Assembly: GCA_012845835.1 (NCBI GenBank)
Contig: JABAKD010000041.1
Span: 62,001 to 126,000 of the forward strand
Length of the DNA: 64,000 nt
Origin: Undaria pinnatifida
Lineage: Eukaryota > Sar > Phaeophyceae > Laminariales > Alariaceae
Reading direction: 5' to 3'
Part shown: positions 9,652 to 19,090 of the stretch, piece after piece
How positions within the stretch are numbered: position 1 is the stretch's first letter
Layout: each line of letters opens with the position of its first letter
Translations under genes and position numbers: made by a program
The notes under the pieces: generated by a model
What the model was told of the DNA's origin: nothing
The model's database searches: none
The model's input: the letters and a program-made list of their open reading frames with translations, nothing else

Positions 9652-11148
9652 TTAACCACGCAACTCTTCGTCCAATTCATCACCAAGGCGTACAACCAGT
9701 TCGGCCACGGCCCGAATATCGTCCAGTGTCGTCCGGAAATTCACTACACAGGCCCGCAATACAAATCGCTCATCTAGCACAGCATTTGAGACAAATGCTT
9801 CACCTGATTGGGTAATCCGATCCAATAGCGCTCTGTTTAACTCATTCAAATAGTCTTGATTTACCGGATCATACCCATCAATATCAACAGGAACATAACG
9901 GAATGTCGTTATACTCAGATTATTGGTAAACGCCTCCAATTCTGGCATCGAGACGGCTAAGTCGTAGAGGTGTCGCGAGGCAGCAATATCGTCACGCAGC
10001 ATCTGCTCATAGCCGCCTCGGCCAGCTTGCTGCAAGGTTAGCCACACTTTCAGCGCCCGGAAACCACGCGAGTTTTGTGGCCCGTATTCGTAATAATTGG
10101 GCAGACCACGCTGTGATTCATCAAAGTGGTAATACGTTGGATGGAACGAGAAGGCATCGACCAGGTTGTTGGCATCTCTAACCAACAAGGCCCCCGCCTC
10201 CAGAGGTGCATAAAGCCATTTGTGCGGGTCAAAGGCAATGGAATCGGCCAAAGCCATTCCTTGCAATTCATGCGGACTCTCTGGCAACATCGCCGCTACC
10301 GCACCATAGGCGCCATCAACATGAAACCATAACCCATACTCGCGACTAATTTCGGCAATCTCAAACAAGGGATCTACGGCCCCTAACTCTACCGTGCCAG
10401 CCGTTCCAGCCACCAGGAAAGGAGTGAATCCTGCGGCCAGGTCCGCTTCAATTTGCCGGCGTAAATCAGCTACTATCATTCGGCCATCAGCATCCACTTC
10501 AATGTGGCGAATGGCATCTAAACCAAGACCCGATAAATCAGCCGCTTTCTCAATCCAGGTGTGAACACCGGCCGAAGCGTAGGCCACCATCCTGGTCGCA
10601 TTAGGGCTGGCCACACCTTCGCGACGGATATCCCAGGTCGCCTTTTTCTTGCGAGCGGCCCAAAAGCCTGTGATATTGGCCATATTGCCACCACTTAGTA
10701 GCAAACCTCCACTGTCGGCAGGAAAGCCTATTAGTTCAGCCAACCAGCGCATTGTCTGCTCCTCGATTGCTGAGGCCATCGGCGACAACGCCGCCGCCCC
10801 AACATTGCTGTTAATCGCAGAGGCCAACATATCAGCCAGAGCACCCATTGGCGAGGCCGAAGAGGTGATATAGCCTAGAAAGCGGGGATGGCCATTAAAG
10901 GTAGAGTTCGCTTTTAACAATGACACTGCATCAGTTAGTAATTGACCGGCGTCAGCTCCATCTTGAGGCATAGGGTTGTTGCCAAGACGCTTGTAGATAT
11001 CTTCAGGTTCGGTAGCAGGAGCGACGGGCAGCTCTGGTAATTCATCGAGAAAACCAGCAATTTGATCGACAAGATCATAGCCGACATTACGGAATGACTC
11101 TGGACTCATTTCGAGCGGTTGCTCACGGACAGTTTCAACTTTCAACAT
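9652..11148 (-). CDS. PLP-dependent group II decarboxylase (aromatic amino acid/glutamate type)
   Basis: 498 residues, close to the usual length for group II amino acid decarboxylases. It has GGLLLSGGNMANITG (cofactor phosphate region), HVDGAYGAVAAM with Asp278 expected to contact the pyridine nitrogen, and FDPHKW with Lys310 as the PLP Schiff-base lysine. The N-terminal segment GHPRFLGYITSSASPMGALADML is typical of the tyrosine/DOPA/tryptophan decarboxylase branch (quoted stretch about residues 87-109). The reaction would be removal of CO2 from an amino acid, giving an amine; exact substrate is uncertain. A site AAGGAAA precedes the ATG at 11148. It follows the PIG-L gene by 38 nt and ends in a strong hairpin. 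Confidence 0.88.
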   Translation of the reverse strand: MLKVETVREQPLEMSPESFRNVGYDLVDQIAGFLDELPELPVAPATEPEDIYKRLGNNPMPQDGADAGQLLTDAVSLLKANSTFNGHPRFLGYITSSASPMGALADMLASAINSNVGAAALSPMASAIEEQTMRWLAELIGFPADSGGLLLSGGNMANITGFWAARKKKATWDIRREGVASPNATRMVAYASAGVHTWIEKAADLSGLGLDAIRHIEVDADGRMIVADLRRQIEADLAAGFTPFLVAGTAGTVELGAVDPLFEIAEISREYGLWFHVDGAYGAVAAMLPESPHELQGMALADSIAFDPHKWLYAPLEAGALLVRDANNLVDAFSFHPTYYHFDESQRGLPNYYEYGPQNSRGFRALKVWLTLQQAGRGGYEQMLRDDIAASRHLYDLAVSMPELEAFTNNLSITTFRYVPVDIDGYDPVNQDYLNELNRALLDRITQSGEAFVSNAVLDERFVLRACVVNFRTTLDDIRAVAELVVRLGDELDEELRG

Positions 11149-11186
11149 GATTATTTTTCCTTTTAAACTAGTTTTGGTTCTATTTT

Positions 11187-12032
11187 TTAACTAACTTCGT
11201 TCAAACTTGGGATTTGGGTACGTAGACCAGTAAATAGGTCAATTTCAGCTTCATCAGCAGGTTGCTGCGTCAGGTCAAAAACCCGAAAATAGCTTTGCTT
11301 GCCCCAAAGTTCCCGCTGAGTCGATTCCGGTAAGCGGGATAATGATTCATAACCCGGTAATTGTGATTGATGGGCGCTTACTGCTTGCCAGATTTGCTCC
11401 CATTGACTAGAGCTATCCAGCGTTGTGCAAAAGGACCAGGTTGGCCAGGCCACCGGCCGGCGTTCCACACCATCAATATTCATGACCAATTCACCCATTG
11501 CCAGCTGATACGTTTGAAATACAGCCGGGTCAAAAGTGCGATAATAAAATTTCTGGACCTGATAAGGGAGTTGATCAAAGTGATCGGTATAACGTTCCGA
11601 GGCAGCAAATTGAATGGCTGTGGCCGTCATCTGGGCAATTGCAATATGATCGGGGTGTCCATATGCGCCAAAGGGATCAAAGGTGACGACGACTTGTGGG
11701 CGAACCTCGCGGATATAACTGACGATATCTTTAACGAGCTTGCGGCTATCTGCCTGGCTCAATGAACCATCCATATAATCAAGCAAACGTGTTTCGGTAA
11801 CACCTAAGATCTCGGTCGCTGTATGCAATTCAGCTGCTCGGATTCGACCAAGCGCTTCTGGACCAGGGTTCTCTTCGGGGGCCCCAAACCAACCAATTTG
11901 GCCGGCCGTAGCTGTCAATACATAAGTGTCAATCCCTTCGGCAGCATATTTGGCAAATGTGCCACCGAATCCAAATGATTCATCGTCGGGATGGGCCATA
12001 ACGCCCAGGATTTTGAGTTGTTCTTTATACAT
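11187..12032 (-). CDS. PIG-L family deacetylase (LmbE-like)
   Basis: 281 residues from the ATG at 12032, chosen because GGAAGGA lies at the right distance upstream; the longer in-frame extension to 12101 has no support. The zinc-binding AHPDDE motif is at residues 13-18, and FDPFGAYGHPDH supplies the second histidine/aspartate group. The family hydrolyses N-acetyl groups from GlcNAc-type substrates, including thiol precursors (MshB, BshB), glycolipid and antibiotic intermediates. A second, distinct PIG-L protein is encoded at 45354. The substrate is not predictable from this sequence. Confidence 0.85.
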   Translation of the reverse strand: MYKEQLKILGVMAHPDDESFGFGGTFAKYAAEGIDTYVLTATAGQIGWFGAPEENPGPEALGRIRAAELHTATEILGVTETRLLDYMDGSLSQADSRKLVKDIVSYIREVRPQVVVTFDPFGAYGHPDHIAIAQMTATAIQFAASERYTDHFDQLPYQVQKFYYRTFDPAVFQTYQLAMGELVMNIDGVERRPVAWPTWSFCTTLDSSSQWEQIWQAVSAHQSQLPGYESLSRLPESTQRELWGKQSYFRVFDLTQQPADEAEIDLFTGLRTQIPSLNEVS

Positions 12033-12155
12033 TGCTAATGTCCTTCCTCTTAAGTTTGTTTCAGACTTATGAGGAAGAATAATCAGCAACCGTCCCAACA
12101 ACGTCGCACGACAGCAGGATACCTCAGACGATATTCAATTTGGGTAACAGGGATA

Positions 12156-15100
12156 TTAGAGTAGGCCGAGCTCTTGCAAAGTTGCTTCTGCTTCTTGCTC
12201 ATTTTCAGCAGCCAGAATTTCGCGCAACCCGAGGGCCAACGTTCCGGCCGGTTCACCACCGGTCAACGCAACAGCCAACTCTCGCCCAATGGTCGGCCAC
12301 AACCGTTGCATTGGAGTATCGGCCACAATGAGAAGTTCCCCGTCGGCGACAAAAATTGCCCGAGTCGTTTGCGGTTCACTTTGAAATTGTTGATCGGCCA
12401 ATGTCAGTTGATGACGCATCTGCAATGGGGATTGTTCATTTACCGTGAGCGTCGCAAACCAGTCCGGTAGTTGCCCCATCTTTGCCAGGCGCTGGATTAG
12501 AGCCGCCCGCGATACAATCGTCGCCGCAATATCCTGGCGCGGCATTCGCTTGCTGGACTGGTCGATTAGCTGTTCACTTAATGTCGTTAGCGGCTGCACA
12601 CCGGCCTCAACCCAGACGGAAGCCATCTTACTCTGCTGGCTCAAACCACGCTCTCCCAAGGTGGCGAACCGACCCGCTAACGCCTCGTCGTCAATCAGGA
12701 CACATTGTTCCGGACGTAACCAGTCGCCAGGTGAGGTGGGGATGACCGGCCGGTTTACCAACCGGGCCAGCCCGGTCGCTAACTCAGGCTCAGCATCTAG
12801 ACGCTCAGCTAAAGCCAACCACAACTGCTGAGCCAGCTCAACATTGCCATTGGATACGAGGAGCCGCTCAATGAGATCGCTACCGTGGGGTTCAGACCGG
12901 ACTCCCAACCATTCGTACAGAGAGGCCATCGCCCCGGACTCCACAGGCTCGGCAATCGCCACCTCTTCACCCAACAAAGTCATAACTTGCCGATCCAGAT
13001 AAACGGTTGCACCAGCCCGAAAACTGCCATCTAAACAAGGAATGAGCGGCAGCTCTGCGTAATCTGCTTGTAACTCGTAATCATCACGGAACTCACCCAA
13101 GCGCCTGGCCAATAATTGTAATAATTGATGGCGCCCATCGGCAGGTAATACGCGATCCTGTCGCAGGGCACGCGGTAGCAGCTCATATATGTAAGTATCA
13201 AAATCGAGCTCACGGGTCCCCAAATCTTGCAAGAACTGGCGGCGCCCGCCAACCCAGCGCAGATCAACCAAAGCTGCCAATCCCAGCGGCTCGTTAAAAC
13301 CACCCGGGATAAAAAGTGATTCCAATGGACGCAGTTCACCATCAATCGGCATTAATGGCAAGCGGCGCAATAAGCCAATCAACTCCATATCGTCGACCAA
13401 GATCTCGATCTGGCGTCCTTCAAACCAACGAAACAACAGCTCAATATCCAATCGACCGGCGCGCCAGGCCGATTCCAATTCTTCAACGGTCAAAGAACGT
13501 AGATAGGTGATCCCTTGACGGGCATTAAACTCCGTAACTGCGTTTCCGGGGAAGGTTAAGGGATCGATATCCGGATGTAGCCAATTGACGTCTACAAACA
13601 GGGCTTGAACTTCCTCGTTACCACGAAATGTACGGCGTAATGAGGATAGCCACATTCGTTCGGTAACTACAATTGCCAACTGGCTTAACTCAGCCAGGCT
13701 TTCACGTCGCTGATCCGGCCGGTAAATATCCATCAATAGTTCATCAATTAGCCCCCACAGCAATCGCCAGGAAGCAAAATCACGCAAATAAGTCGGAGCA
13801 CTGAACAAAGGCTGCGGCCGGGTCAGATTCTGAGCCCGCAAAGCGCTAATGAGATCAGCCAGCGTCAAGCTATTACAACCCAACTCATTGCTCGACATCA
13901 AGGGAATGAATTCTGCCAGGTTAATGTCCACTACCGCCAGACCCATTTGGCTCAATAAAGAAGCAGCAGCTCGTGACGCTGAACTTTTTAGCAAAATTCT
14001 CTCGGCCCCAACTCCCCAGCGACCTTCTAGATCGGGGAAAATGGGCAGCGCAGCCAACTGAGGCGTCACCAACTGCCAAAATTGAGCCAAGACTGTCGGC
14101 TTCTCGTCAAAACCAGCTTGAGCCGCCGTGTCAGATAATTGTTGCAACAGGTTCCAGAAATTGGTCACACTCAACCGATCTCGCAATAACGGCAGATTAT
14201 TAGCAATAGCGGCGGCAGCTCCGGTTAAGGCGGCCTCATTCCATTCCGCCTGAAAACCAGCAGCGAATTGTAATCGTTTGCGATCAGTAGTCGGGAAAAA
14301 GTCGGCATTTATCTGGGCGGCCAGGGGCAAGCGCTCTTCGGTCGGCAAGCCTGCAAACAAGCGCCCTGGCTCACCACTTTCCATTAAAGGCATCGCCAAT
14401 TGCACGGCAGCGTTACGATTGTCTTCTATTTGGAATTGATAGCGGGATTTAAGCCCGCTCGCCGCCTCGGCAAAATTACCATGGAGCAAAAGATAATTAC
14501 TCCTGGCTCCGGTAACATCTTGCAAAATCAGCTCGTCATCCGCCAATGTTCGCGTAACCTGTTCAATGATCTTGCCATTACGCTTTACCGTGAGTCTGGT
14601 TAATTGACGCAGAAAGAGGGCCGCTTCACCAAGGAGCACAGCAACCTGGGCCGCAAACCCGTCTAATTCATCGAGCTGCCAGGCTGGAAGCCGTAATGCG
14701 CGCCGGACTTCAGAGTCGCCAGCGGTTGCCCAGGGCAACAGAAAGCGCGTCCCGGTTGTCTCGGCTTTTCGTTCTAATATACGTTCTTCAGCCACGGCTT
14801 CCGGTCGGATCACCCAATGCCGTCCGCCAGAAAAAATCTCCGGCCGGTCCGTCACCAGATAAACCACGACAAAACCGATCCCGAAAGCGCCGGTTGTACC
14901 CGCTTCGTCTCGTTTACCGCCGCTAGCTATTTGCTGCAGTCGCTCAAAATCAACCGGCCGGAACTCACCATCATTCTCAATAATGAGCGCCTCGTCAGTA
15001 ACATCAAAGGTTACTGAGCTGGCTTGCGGGCGACCCGCTTCATCCCGGACATCATCAGCGTTTTGAATAAATTCATAGGCTAAAGAGGTCGTCCCGGCCA

Positions 15101-15173
15101 GATCACGCAACTGCGCTTCCAGGAAGCCTAAATAATCGACATTTTGGGCACGAAAGCTAAACTCTTCACTCAT
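12156..15173 (-). CDS. Sacsin-like GHKL (HSP90-type) ATPase, 1005 aa
   Basis: The N-terminus is a GHKL ATP-binding domain of the sacsin/HSP90 type: LAYEFIQNADD (31-41) is the N box, IIENDG (64-69) the G1 box and TGAFGIGF (94-101) the glycine-rich lid. The other 800 or so residues have no family I recognise; they are leucine-rich and alternate short helices and strands, without membrane segments. The ATG at 15173 lies 5 nt after the helicase stop, so the two genes are surely co-transcribed. The longer frame to 15197 would overlap the helicase and was rejected. GHKL ATPases of this kind occur with helicases and nucleases in defence loci and also as lone proteins, so a role in phage defence or RNA/DNA surveillance is inference only. 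Confidence 0.75.
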   Translation of the reverse strand: MSEEFSFRAQNVDYLGFLEAQLRDLAGTTSLAYEFIQNADDVRDEAGRPQASSVTFDVTDEALIIENDGEFRPVDFERLQQIASGGKRDEAGTTGAFGIGFVVVYLVTDRPEIFSGGRHWVIRPEAVAEERILERKAETTGTRFLLPWATAGDSEVRRALRLPAWQLDELDGFAAQVAVLLGEAALFLRQLTRLTVKRNGKIIEQVTRTLADDELILQDVTGARSNYLLLHGNFAEAASGLKSRYQFQIEDNRNAAVQLAMPLMESGEPGRLFAGLPTEERLPLAAQINADFFPTTDRKRLQFAAGFQAEWNEAALTGAAAAIANNLPLLRDRLSVTNFWNLLQQLSDTAAQAGFDEKPTVLAQFWQLVTPQLAALPIFPDLEGRWGVGAERILLKSSASRAAASLLSQMGLAVVDINLAEFIPLMSSNELGCNSLTLADLISALRAQNLTRPQPLFSAPTYLRDFASWRLLWGLIDELLMDIYRPDQRRESLAELSQLAIVVTERMWLSSLRRTFRGNEEVQALFVDVNWLHPDIDPLTFPGNAVTEFNARQGITYLRSLTVEELESAWRAGRLDIELLFRWFEGRQIEILVDDMELIGLLRRLPLMPIDGELRPLESLFIPGGFNEPLGLAALVDLRWVGGRRQFLQDLGTRELDFDTYIYELLPRALRQDRVLPADGRHQLLQLLARRLGEFRDDYELQADYAELPLIPCLDGSFRAGATVYLDRQVMTLLGEEVAIAEPVESGAMASLYEWLGVRSEPHGSDLIERLLVSNGNVELAQQLWLALAERLDAEPELATGLARLVNRPVIPTSPGDWLRPEQCVLIDDEALAGRFATLGERGLSQQSKMASVWVEAGVQPLTTLSEQLIDQSSKRMPRQDIAATIVSRAALIQRLAKMGQLPDWFATLTVNEQSPLQMRHQLTLADQQFQSEPQTTRAIFVADGELLIVADTPMQRLWPTIGRELAVALTGGEPAGTLALGLREILAAENEQEAEATLQELGLL

Positions 15174-15178
15174 TTCGG

Positions 15179-17290
15179 CTAAACGGCCTCTTCCCACACT
15201 GAACGGTACGCGTCGTTTTTCTCACAATAATCGATCAATCTGGCGAAGAACGGTGCAACGGTGATTGTCGCGCTATCACCGATAATGATTAGCTTTCGCC
15301 TGGCTCGCGTTAAGGCCACATTCAACCGGCGTGTCTCTGCCAAAAAGCCAATTTGTGCATCAGCATTGGAACGGACGAGCGAGATTATAATCACTTCCTG
15401 CTCGCGCCCCTGAAAACCGTCAATCGAGTTGACTTCAATACCGTCACCAAGCAGGTCTCGCAGGAGGTCAACCTGCGCCGAATAGGGTGTGATGACGGCC
15501 ATAGCACCGGCCGGTACCCCTGCCTCACGCAGCTGATCTACTTTACGAACCACAAGAGCAGCCTCTTCTTTGTTACTACGGCTCTTACTGTAATCATCTG
15601 TGAGTTCATCATAACTGGCCCCCGCCGTATCGATATAGGTTAGAGCGGTTTGGGTTAAATCGATAGCAGCAACAGCATCCCAATCAGTCAACAAATGAGT
15701 TGCTACTGATGGATCAGCCAACAACGTCCCTTCGTAAAACTCATTGGCACTAAAACCCATGATCGTCTCATGCATACGATATTGTACGTCGAGGCGGCGA
15801 GCCAACTGGTCACCGGCCCGATTCATCAATAACTCCATCATGCTACAACCAAACCCTTCCTTTTCAGCCGGATGAGACAAAATCGTCGGCGGTAGCTGCT
15901 GGTGGTCACCAGCCAACACGACCTTTTTACTTCGCACTAGCGGTATCCAACAGGCTGGCTCGGTACTCTGACCAGCCTCATCAATGACACAGCGGTCGAA
16001 CTCTCTTTGGCCCAGAGTTGCACTATCAATGCCAGTCAAGGTGACTAACACCACTTTGGCTTTATCCAAGACACGATCGACCGCATGTGCTTCGAGCAAG
16101 CGAGCCTCATCCAACATTTCACCAGCTTCACGCCGCAACGCCTCTCGCTCGCCCTTGGCGGGTCTGGCGCGACGGAATTTGCTGGCCTGGCTGTGCAAGC
16201 CAGTTGCTTCTTTGCGCATCTTTTTAGCTTGTCGATAATCCGGCTCTTTTTCGACCAAATTATCCAATGCAATCTCTTGCAGAGCGGGCAAGATACGGAC
16301 TGGATGGCCTACTCTGACGATATTGATACCGCTGGACAAGAGTCTTTCAGCAATATTATCAACGGCAAGGTTACTTGGTGCGCAAGCCAGGACCTGCTCC
16401 CCATTAGCGACCGCCGCCAGGATTAAGGACACCAGAGTCGTCGTCTTACCAGTGCCGGGCGGTCCATGAATAATGGCCACATCCTCGGCCATCAAAGCGT
16501 GGCGCACAGCCGCCTGTTGCGACTCATTTAACCCTTCTAAATGGCGTGCTAAACCTTGAGGCAATAGTTGCTGGCGAAAAACTGCCTCACGTTCGCCCAA
16601 AATCACATCACGCAATTCGACGGCGCGACCAGCCGTAGCTGCCTCTATGCGGCTTAGAGCACGCTCCATCCGTTGGCGGGCTATTTCGTCACTGGCCAAC
16701 ATAATGGCATAAGTTGGATTGTCACCGGCCGGTTCTGGCTCATATCTTAATGCCAGCTCAATAAATGTCTTACGCAATTGACTTACAATTCCGCGCCACG
16801 AATTTTTAGCCTCGCCCTCTTCCTGCAAAATAATGGGCGATCCTACGGACAGGCGACTCCAGGGAATCTTTGCATGCTCATTGCGAGGCCCCAGGCGCAA
16901 CAGAAATCGCCCCCCCAGACCCAAGTCAGCACCTTTTGTTACCAGGCGCCGCAAACGAAAATCGGCTTTACCTTGATCAATTGTCCGCTGCTCACGTTCA
17001 GCTTCAGCCTCCATCGTTAACCAACGACGTAGCTGCTCAAAATGGGCCAAACCCACTCCTGATCGTTGCTGCCAGGCGCGAACCTTGCGGTTATCAACCT
17101 CAAAACCATCCAGGGCTCGAACTGCCCGCTTTGCCAGACTATCCTCCAGCCCAATCGTGGCCATTCGACCACTGACCTCAATGCGGCCAATTGCCTCTTT
17201 CTTAATACGGGCATCCTCTATTAATAAGCGCAAAACACGCCCTTTGCTATACGAAGGCGGCAAGCCGTCTATAAAGATCAAATCACTCAT
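15179..17290 (-). CDS. SF1 helicase (UPF1/IGHMBP2-like) with N-terminal DbpA-type RNA-binding domain
   Basis: 703 residues. Residues 3-75 match the small RRM-like domain of DbpA helicases (EDARIKKEAIGRIEV, RMATIGL, ALDGFEVDNRKVRAW). The motor follows: Walker A GPPGTGKT (276-283), CAPSNLAVDNIAE, motif II DEAGQ (437-441), GDHQQLPP (461-468), QYRM (503-506), SIDGFQGRE and LNVALTRARRK. Order and spacing fit UPF1/IGHMBP2-type 5'-3' helicases acting on RNA or DNA. A charged helical insert (about 350-400) lies between motifs Ia and II. I chose the ATG at 17290; the upstream TTG at 17347 would add 19 residues. It is the first gene of a two-gene unit with the sacsin-like ATPase and is divergent from a lipoprotein gene 116 bp away. 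Confidence 0.82.
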   Translation of the reverse strand: MSDLIFIDGLPPSYSKGRVLRLLIEDARIKKEAIGRIEVSGRMATIGLEDSLAKRAVRALDGFEVDNRKVRAWQQRSGVGLAHFEQLRRWLTMEAEAEREQRTIDQGKADFRLRRLVTKGADLGLGGRFLLRLGPRNEHAKIPWSRLSVGSPIILQEEGEAKNSWRGIVSQLRKTFIELALRYEPEPAGDNPTYAIMLASDEIARQRMERALSRIEAATAGRAVELRDVILGEREAVFRQQLLPQGLARHLEGLNESQQAAVRHALMAEDVAIIHGPPGTGKTTTLVSLILAAVANGEQVLACAPSNLAVDNIAERLLSSGINIVRVGHPVRILPALQEIALDNLVEKEPDYRQAKKMRKEATGLHSQASKFRRARPAKGEREALRREAGEMLDEARLLEAHAVDRVLDKAKVVLVTLTGIDSATLGQREFDRCVIDEAGQSTEPACWIPLVRSKKVVLAGDHQQLPPTILSHPAEKEGFGCSMMELLMNRAGDQLARRLDVQYRMHETIMGFSANEFYEGTLLADPSVATHLLTDWDAVAAIDLTQTALTYIDTAGASYDELTDDYSKSRSNKEEAALVVRKVDQLREAGVPAGAMAVITPYSAQVDLLRDLLGDGIEVNSIDGFQGREQEVIIISLVRSNADAQIGFLAETRRLNVALTRARRKLIIIGDSATITVAPFFARLIDYCEKNDAYRSVWEEAV

Positions 17291-17406
17291 ACTGTGACTG
17301 TAACGCAGTTTGCCTTCCCCTACCAACGGTTCATGCTCGTTTGGCAACTAAGGGGCTGCAACATAAACTACGGGACGTGATATCAATCAGCTGGATATAT
17401 TTGACT

Positions 17407-18168
17407 ATGAAAAAAATAAAACCATTTCTTTTACCATTAATGCTTATCCTGATGGCTCTGGCCTGTGGAGTTGAACTGCCTGAAGAAGATCCGTTTGGAG
17501 ACAATGGCAACGACGATGTTGTTGAATCCTTCGAGGCATTACCTTTCTATGGGGAGTTAAATTTCCTCGTTTTGGAAGAAGGTAGCGAGCTTCCCCTGGC
17601 TAGCGTACAACTTAAAATAGAAGAGCTCCCGGTCGAGGGAGTAGATGAGAACGACATAGCTTATAGTGATGAAGACGGATTTATCATCGTTAACCAAACC
17701 ATCCCTGGAGTCGGTTACTATGGGGACGATGGACCGGAAGAGCCTATTTTCACCTTCTCAGCCCCAGGTTATGAAACTGCCGTGTTTACCGGCGAGCAAT
17801 TAGCCGAAGCAACTGGCTACGACCCTTACGACAATCCGGATGAACTCTTTGAATTTACTATTTACCTTTTTCCGCTCGATGGTTCGGCCACTCTCGAAGG
17901 CTCGGGCACGGATAGTGCCAGCTCCGAAGCGGTTGATCTGTTGTTAGTTGCCACGACTTCTGAGGAAGAACGGGAAGCATTTAGCCAGCTTTGGGACACG
18001 AGCATTGAATTGGGTTTTTCAGCCTTTGATGCCAATGGTGAGCCGGTTGAGCTAAGTGGCGACGCGTTCCCGGACAATGTCGCGTCTATCACCTTGCGTG
18101 TCGATGGGCAGACGATTGTGCATCAGCTCATTGATCCCGAGAATATTTTCTGGTTGATGGAAGAGTAG
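17407..18168 (+). CDS. Lipoprotein of unknown function
   Basis: 253 residues from the ATG at 17407. KK-rich start, hydrophobic segment and lipobox LALAC-like sequence (MALAC, cysteine at residue 20) point to signal peptidase II processing and membrane anchoring. The mature part is very acidic (DDVVES, EEDPFGDNGNDD) with beta-strand-like segments; residues around 55-110 could be a carboxypeptidase-regulatory or Ig-like fold. No enzyme motif is visible. The longer frame beginning at 17341 would overlap the divergent helicase's start region. The next lipoprotein gene starts 3 nt after this one, so they are a pair. Confidence 0.75.
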   Translation: MKKIKPFLLPLMLILMALACGVELPEEDPFGDNGNDDVVESFEALPFYGELNFLVLEEGSELPLASVQLKIEELPVEGVDENDIAYSDEDGFIIVNQTIPGVGYYGDDGPEEPIFTFSAPGYETAVFTGEQLAEATGYDPYDNPDELFEFTIYLFPLDGSATLEGSGTDSASSEAVDLLLVATTSEEEREAFSQLWDTSIELGFSAFDANGEPVELSGDAFPDNVASITLRVDGQTIVHQLIDPENIFWLMEE

Positions 18169-18171
18169 GAT

Positions 18172-18549
18172 TTGAGAGTTTTCCGGCCGGTACTCTGTCT
18201 GGCTCCCCTACTCACGATCCTTTTGCTCGCCTGCAACTTGACCAGCCAGCTCGCCAGCAACGACAGCAATATGGATGAGTTGATTGTTTTGACATCGGAT
18301 GAAGCAGTGAGTTTCGATAACGGGGAACTCCTGGTTCACTTCAATGGAGCCACCCGCGAATGGAGTGATGACGGAGACAGTTATTATGCTGATTTCACCA
18401 TTACTGTATCCGGAAACAAACAGGACATCGGCCTAACTGTAGGCGATGTCCTGTCATTGGATTCTTATTTCGTTTTTCTGGATTATGCCATCGATACAAG
18501 CGCTGAGATCATCGTCTCCACCACGCCGTTTCCGACAGTCCAACCGTAG
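18172..18549 (+). CDS. Small lipoprotein of unknown function
   Basis: 125 residues. It starts at TTG 18172 immediately after the stop of the preceding lipoprotein gene, with AGGA close upstream, so translation is probably coupled. The lipobox is LLLAC (cysteine near residue 21). The mature domain of about 100 residues is acidic and beta-rich. Inside the coding region an inverted repeat (18420-18454) could form a 15-bp stem with one bulge. I recognise no family. Confidence 0.68.
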   Translation: MRVFRPVLCLAPLLTILLLACNLTSQLASNDSNMDELIVLTSDEAVSFDNGELLVHFNGATREWSDDGDSYYADFTITVSGNKQDIGLTVGDVLSLDSYFVFLDYAIDTSAEIIVSTTPFPTVQP

Positions 18550-18564
18550 GCGGGATCTCAGCCA

Positions 18565-19044
18565 TTAACCACGCAAGCGGTCGCCAATAATATCAAGCTG
18601 CCCGGCATGCTCACGTTTGTGAGCGTAGTTCATGTATACCAACAAGTCGTCCAGACAATAATCTTCACCATACCAGGGAATGGTCCCATTCTTGCTAAAT
18701 GTCTCCGGCGAGACCTGCCTGGCAAGATTCATCATCTGATCAAAATGGCTGCGATATTCAGCCACAATTTCGTCAGTCGACATCGTTTGTCGTTGACGCA
18801 CTGTGAAATCATTATAATCACCACCGTGCTCAGCCCAGCCATCCAATGTAGCGATATGGGCACCAGTGACTATATTGTCCATGACTTCGGCACATAGCTT
18901 TTCATAGGTAGCCATATGAGCCAGGATATCCTTGGCCGACCACCAACCACATTGCCCGGCTACTTCCATCTTATCTGCCGGGAACTTTTCAATCGACGCC
19001 ATTAGCGTCCCATCCCCGAAGCGCATCATATCTAGAACATTCAT
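18565..19044 (-). CDS. DinB-family protein (ClbS/DfsB-like four-helix bundle)
   Basis: 159 residues from the ATG at 19044, fixed by GAGGAGG seven nt upstream; the frame to 19080 is an unsupported extension. The pattern of a helical bundle with W-SAKDILAHMATYEKL in helix 2 and a C-terminal AHKREHAGQ provides the three histidines usual for metal binding in DinB proteins. The family includes thiol-dependent transferases and the colibactin-resistance protein ClbS; the specific activity is unknown. It is the last of three minus-strand genes beginning with nicotinate phosphoribosyltransferase and faces the small lipoprotein gene 15 nt away. Confidence 0.78.
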   Translation of the reverse strand: MNVLDMMRFGDGTLMASIEKFPADKMEVAGQCGWWSAKDILAHMATYEKLCAEVMDNIVTGAHIATLDGWAEHGGDYNDFTVRQRQTMSTDEIVAEYRSHFDQMMNLARQVSPETFSKNGTIPWYGEDYCLDDLLVYMNYAHKREHAGQLDIIGDRLRG

Positions 19045-19090
19045 CTGATCCTCCTCTTCGACGCCGCCAACTATTGACAACGGGTCCTAT

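Noticed and set aside
9480-9695. 71-codon minus-strand frame overlapping the decarboxylase end
   Set aside because: It crosses a strong hairpin and overlaps a well-supported gene in another frame.
11900-11907. GGCCGGCC as a possible second iterated palindrome
   Set aside because: Only one copy was found, so it serves as a control rather than a signal.
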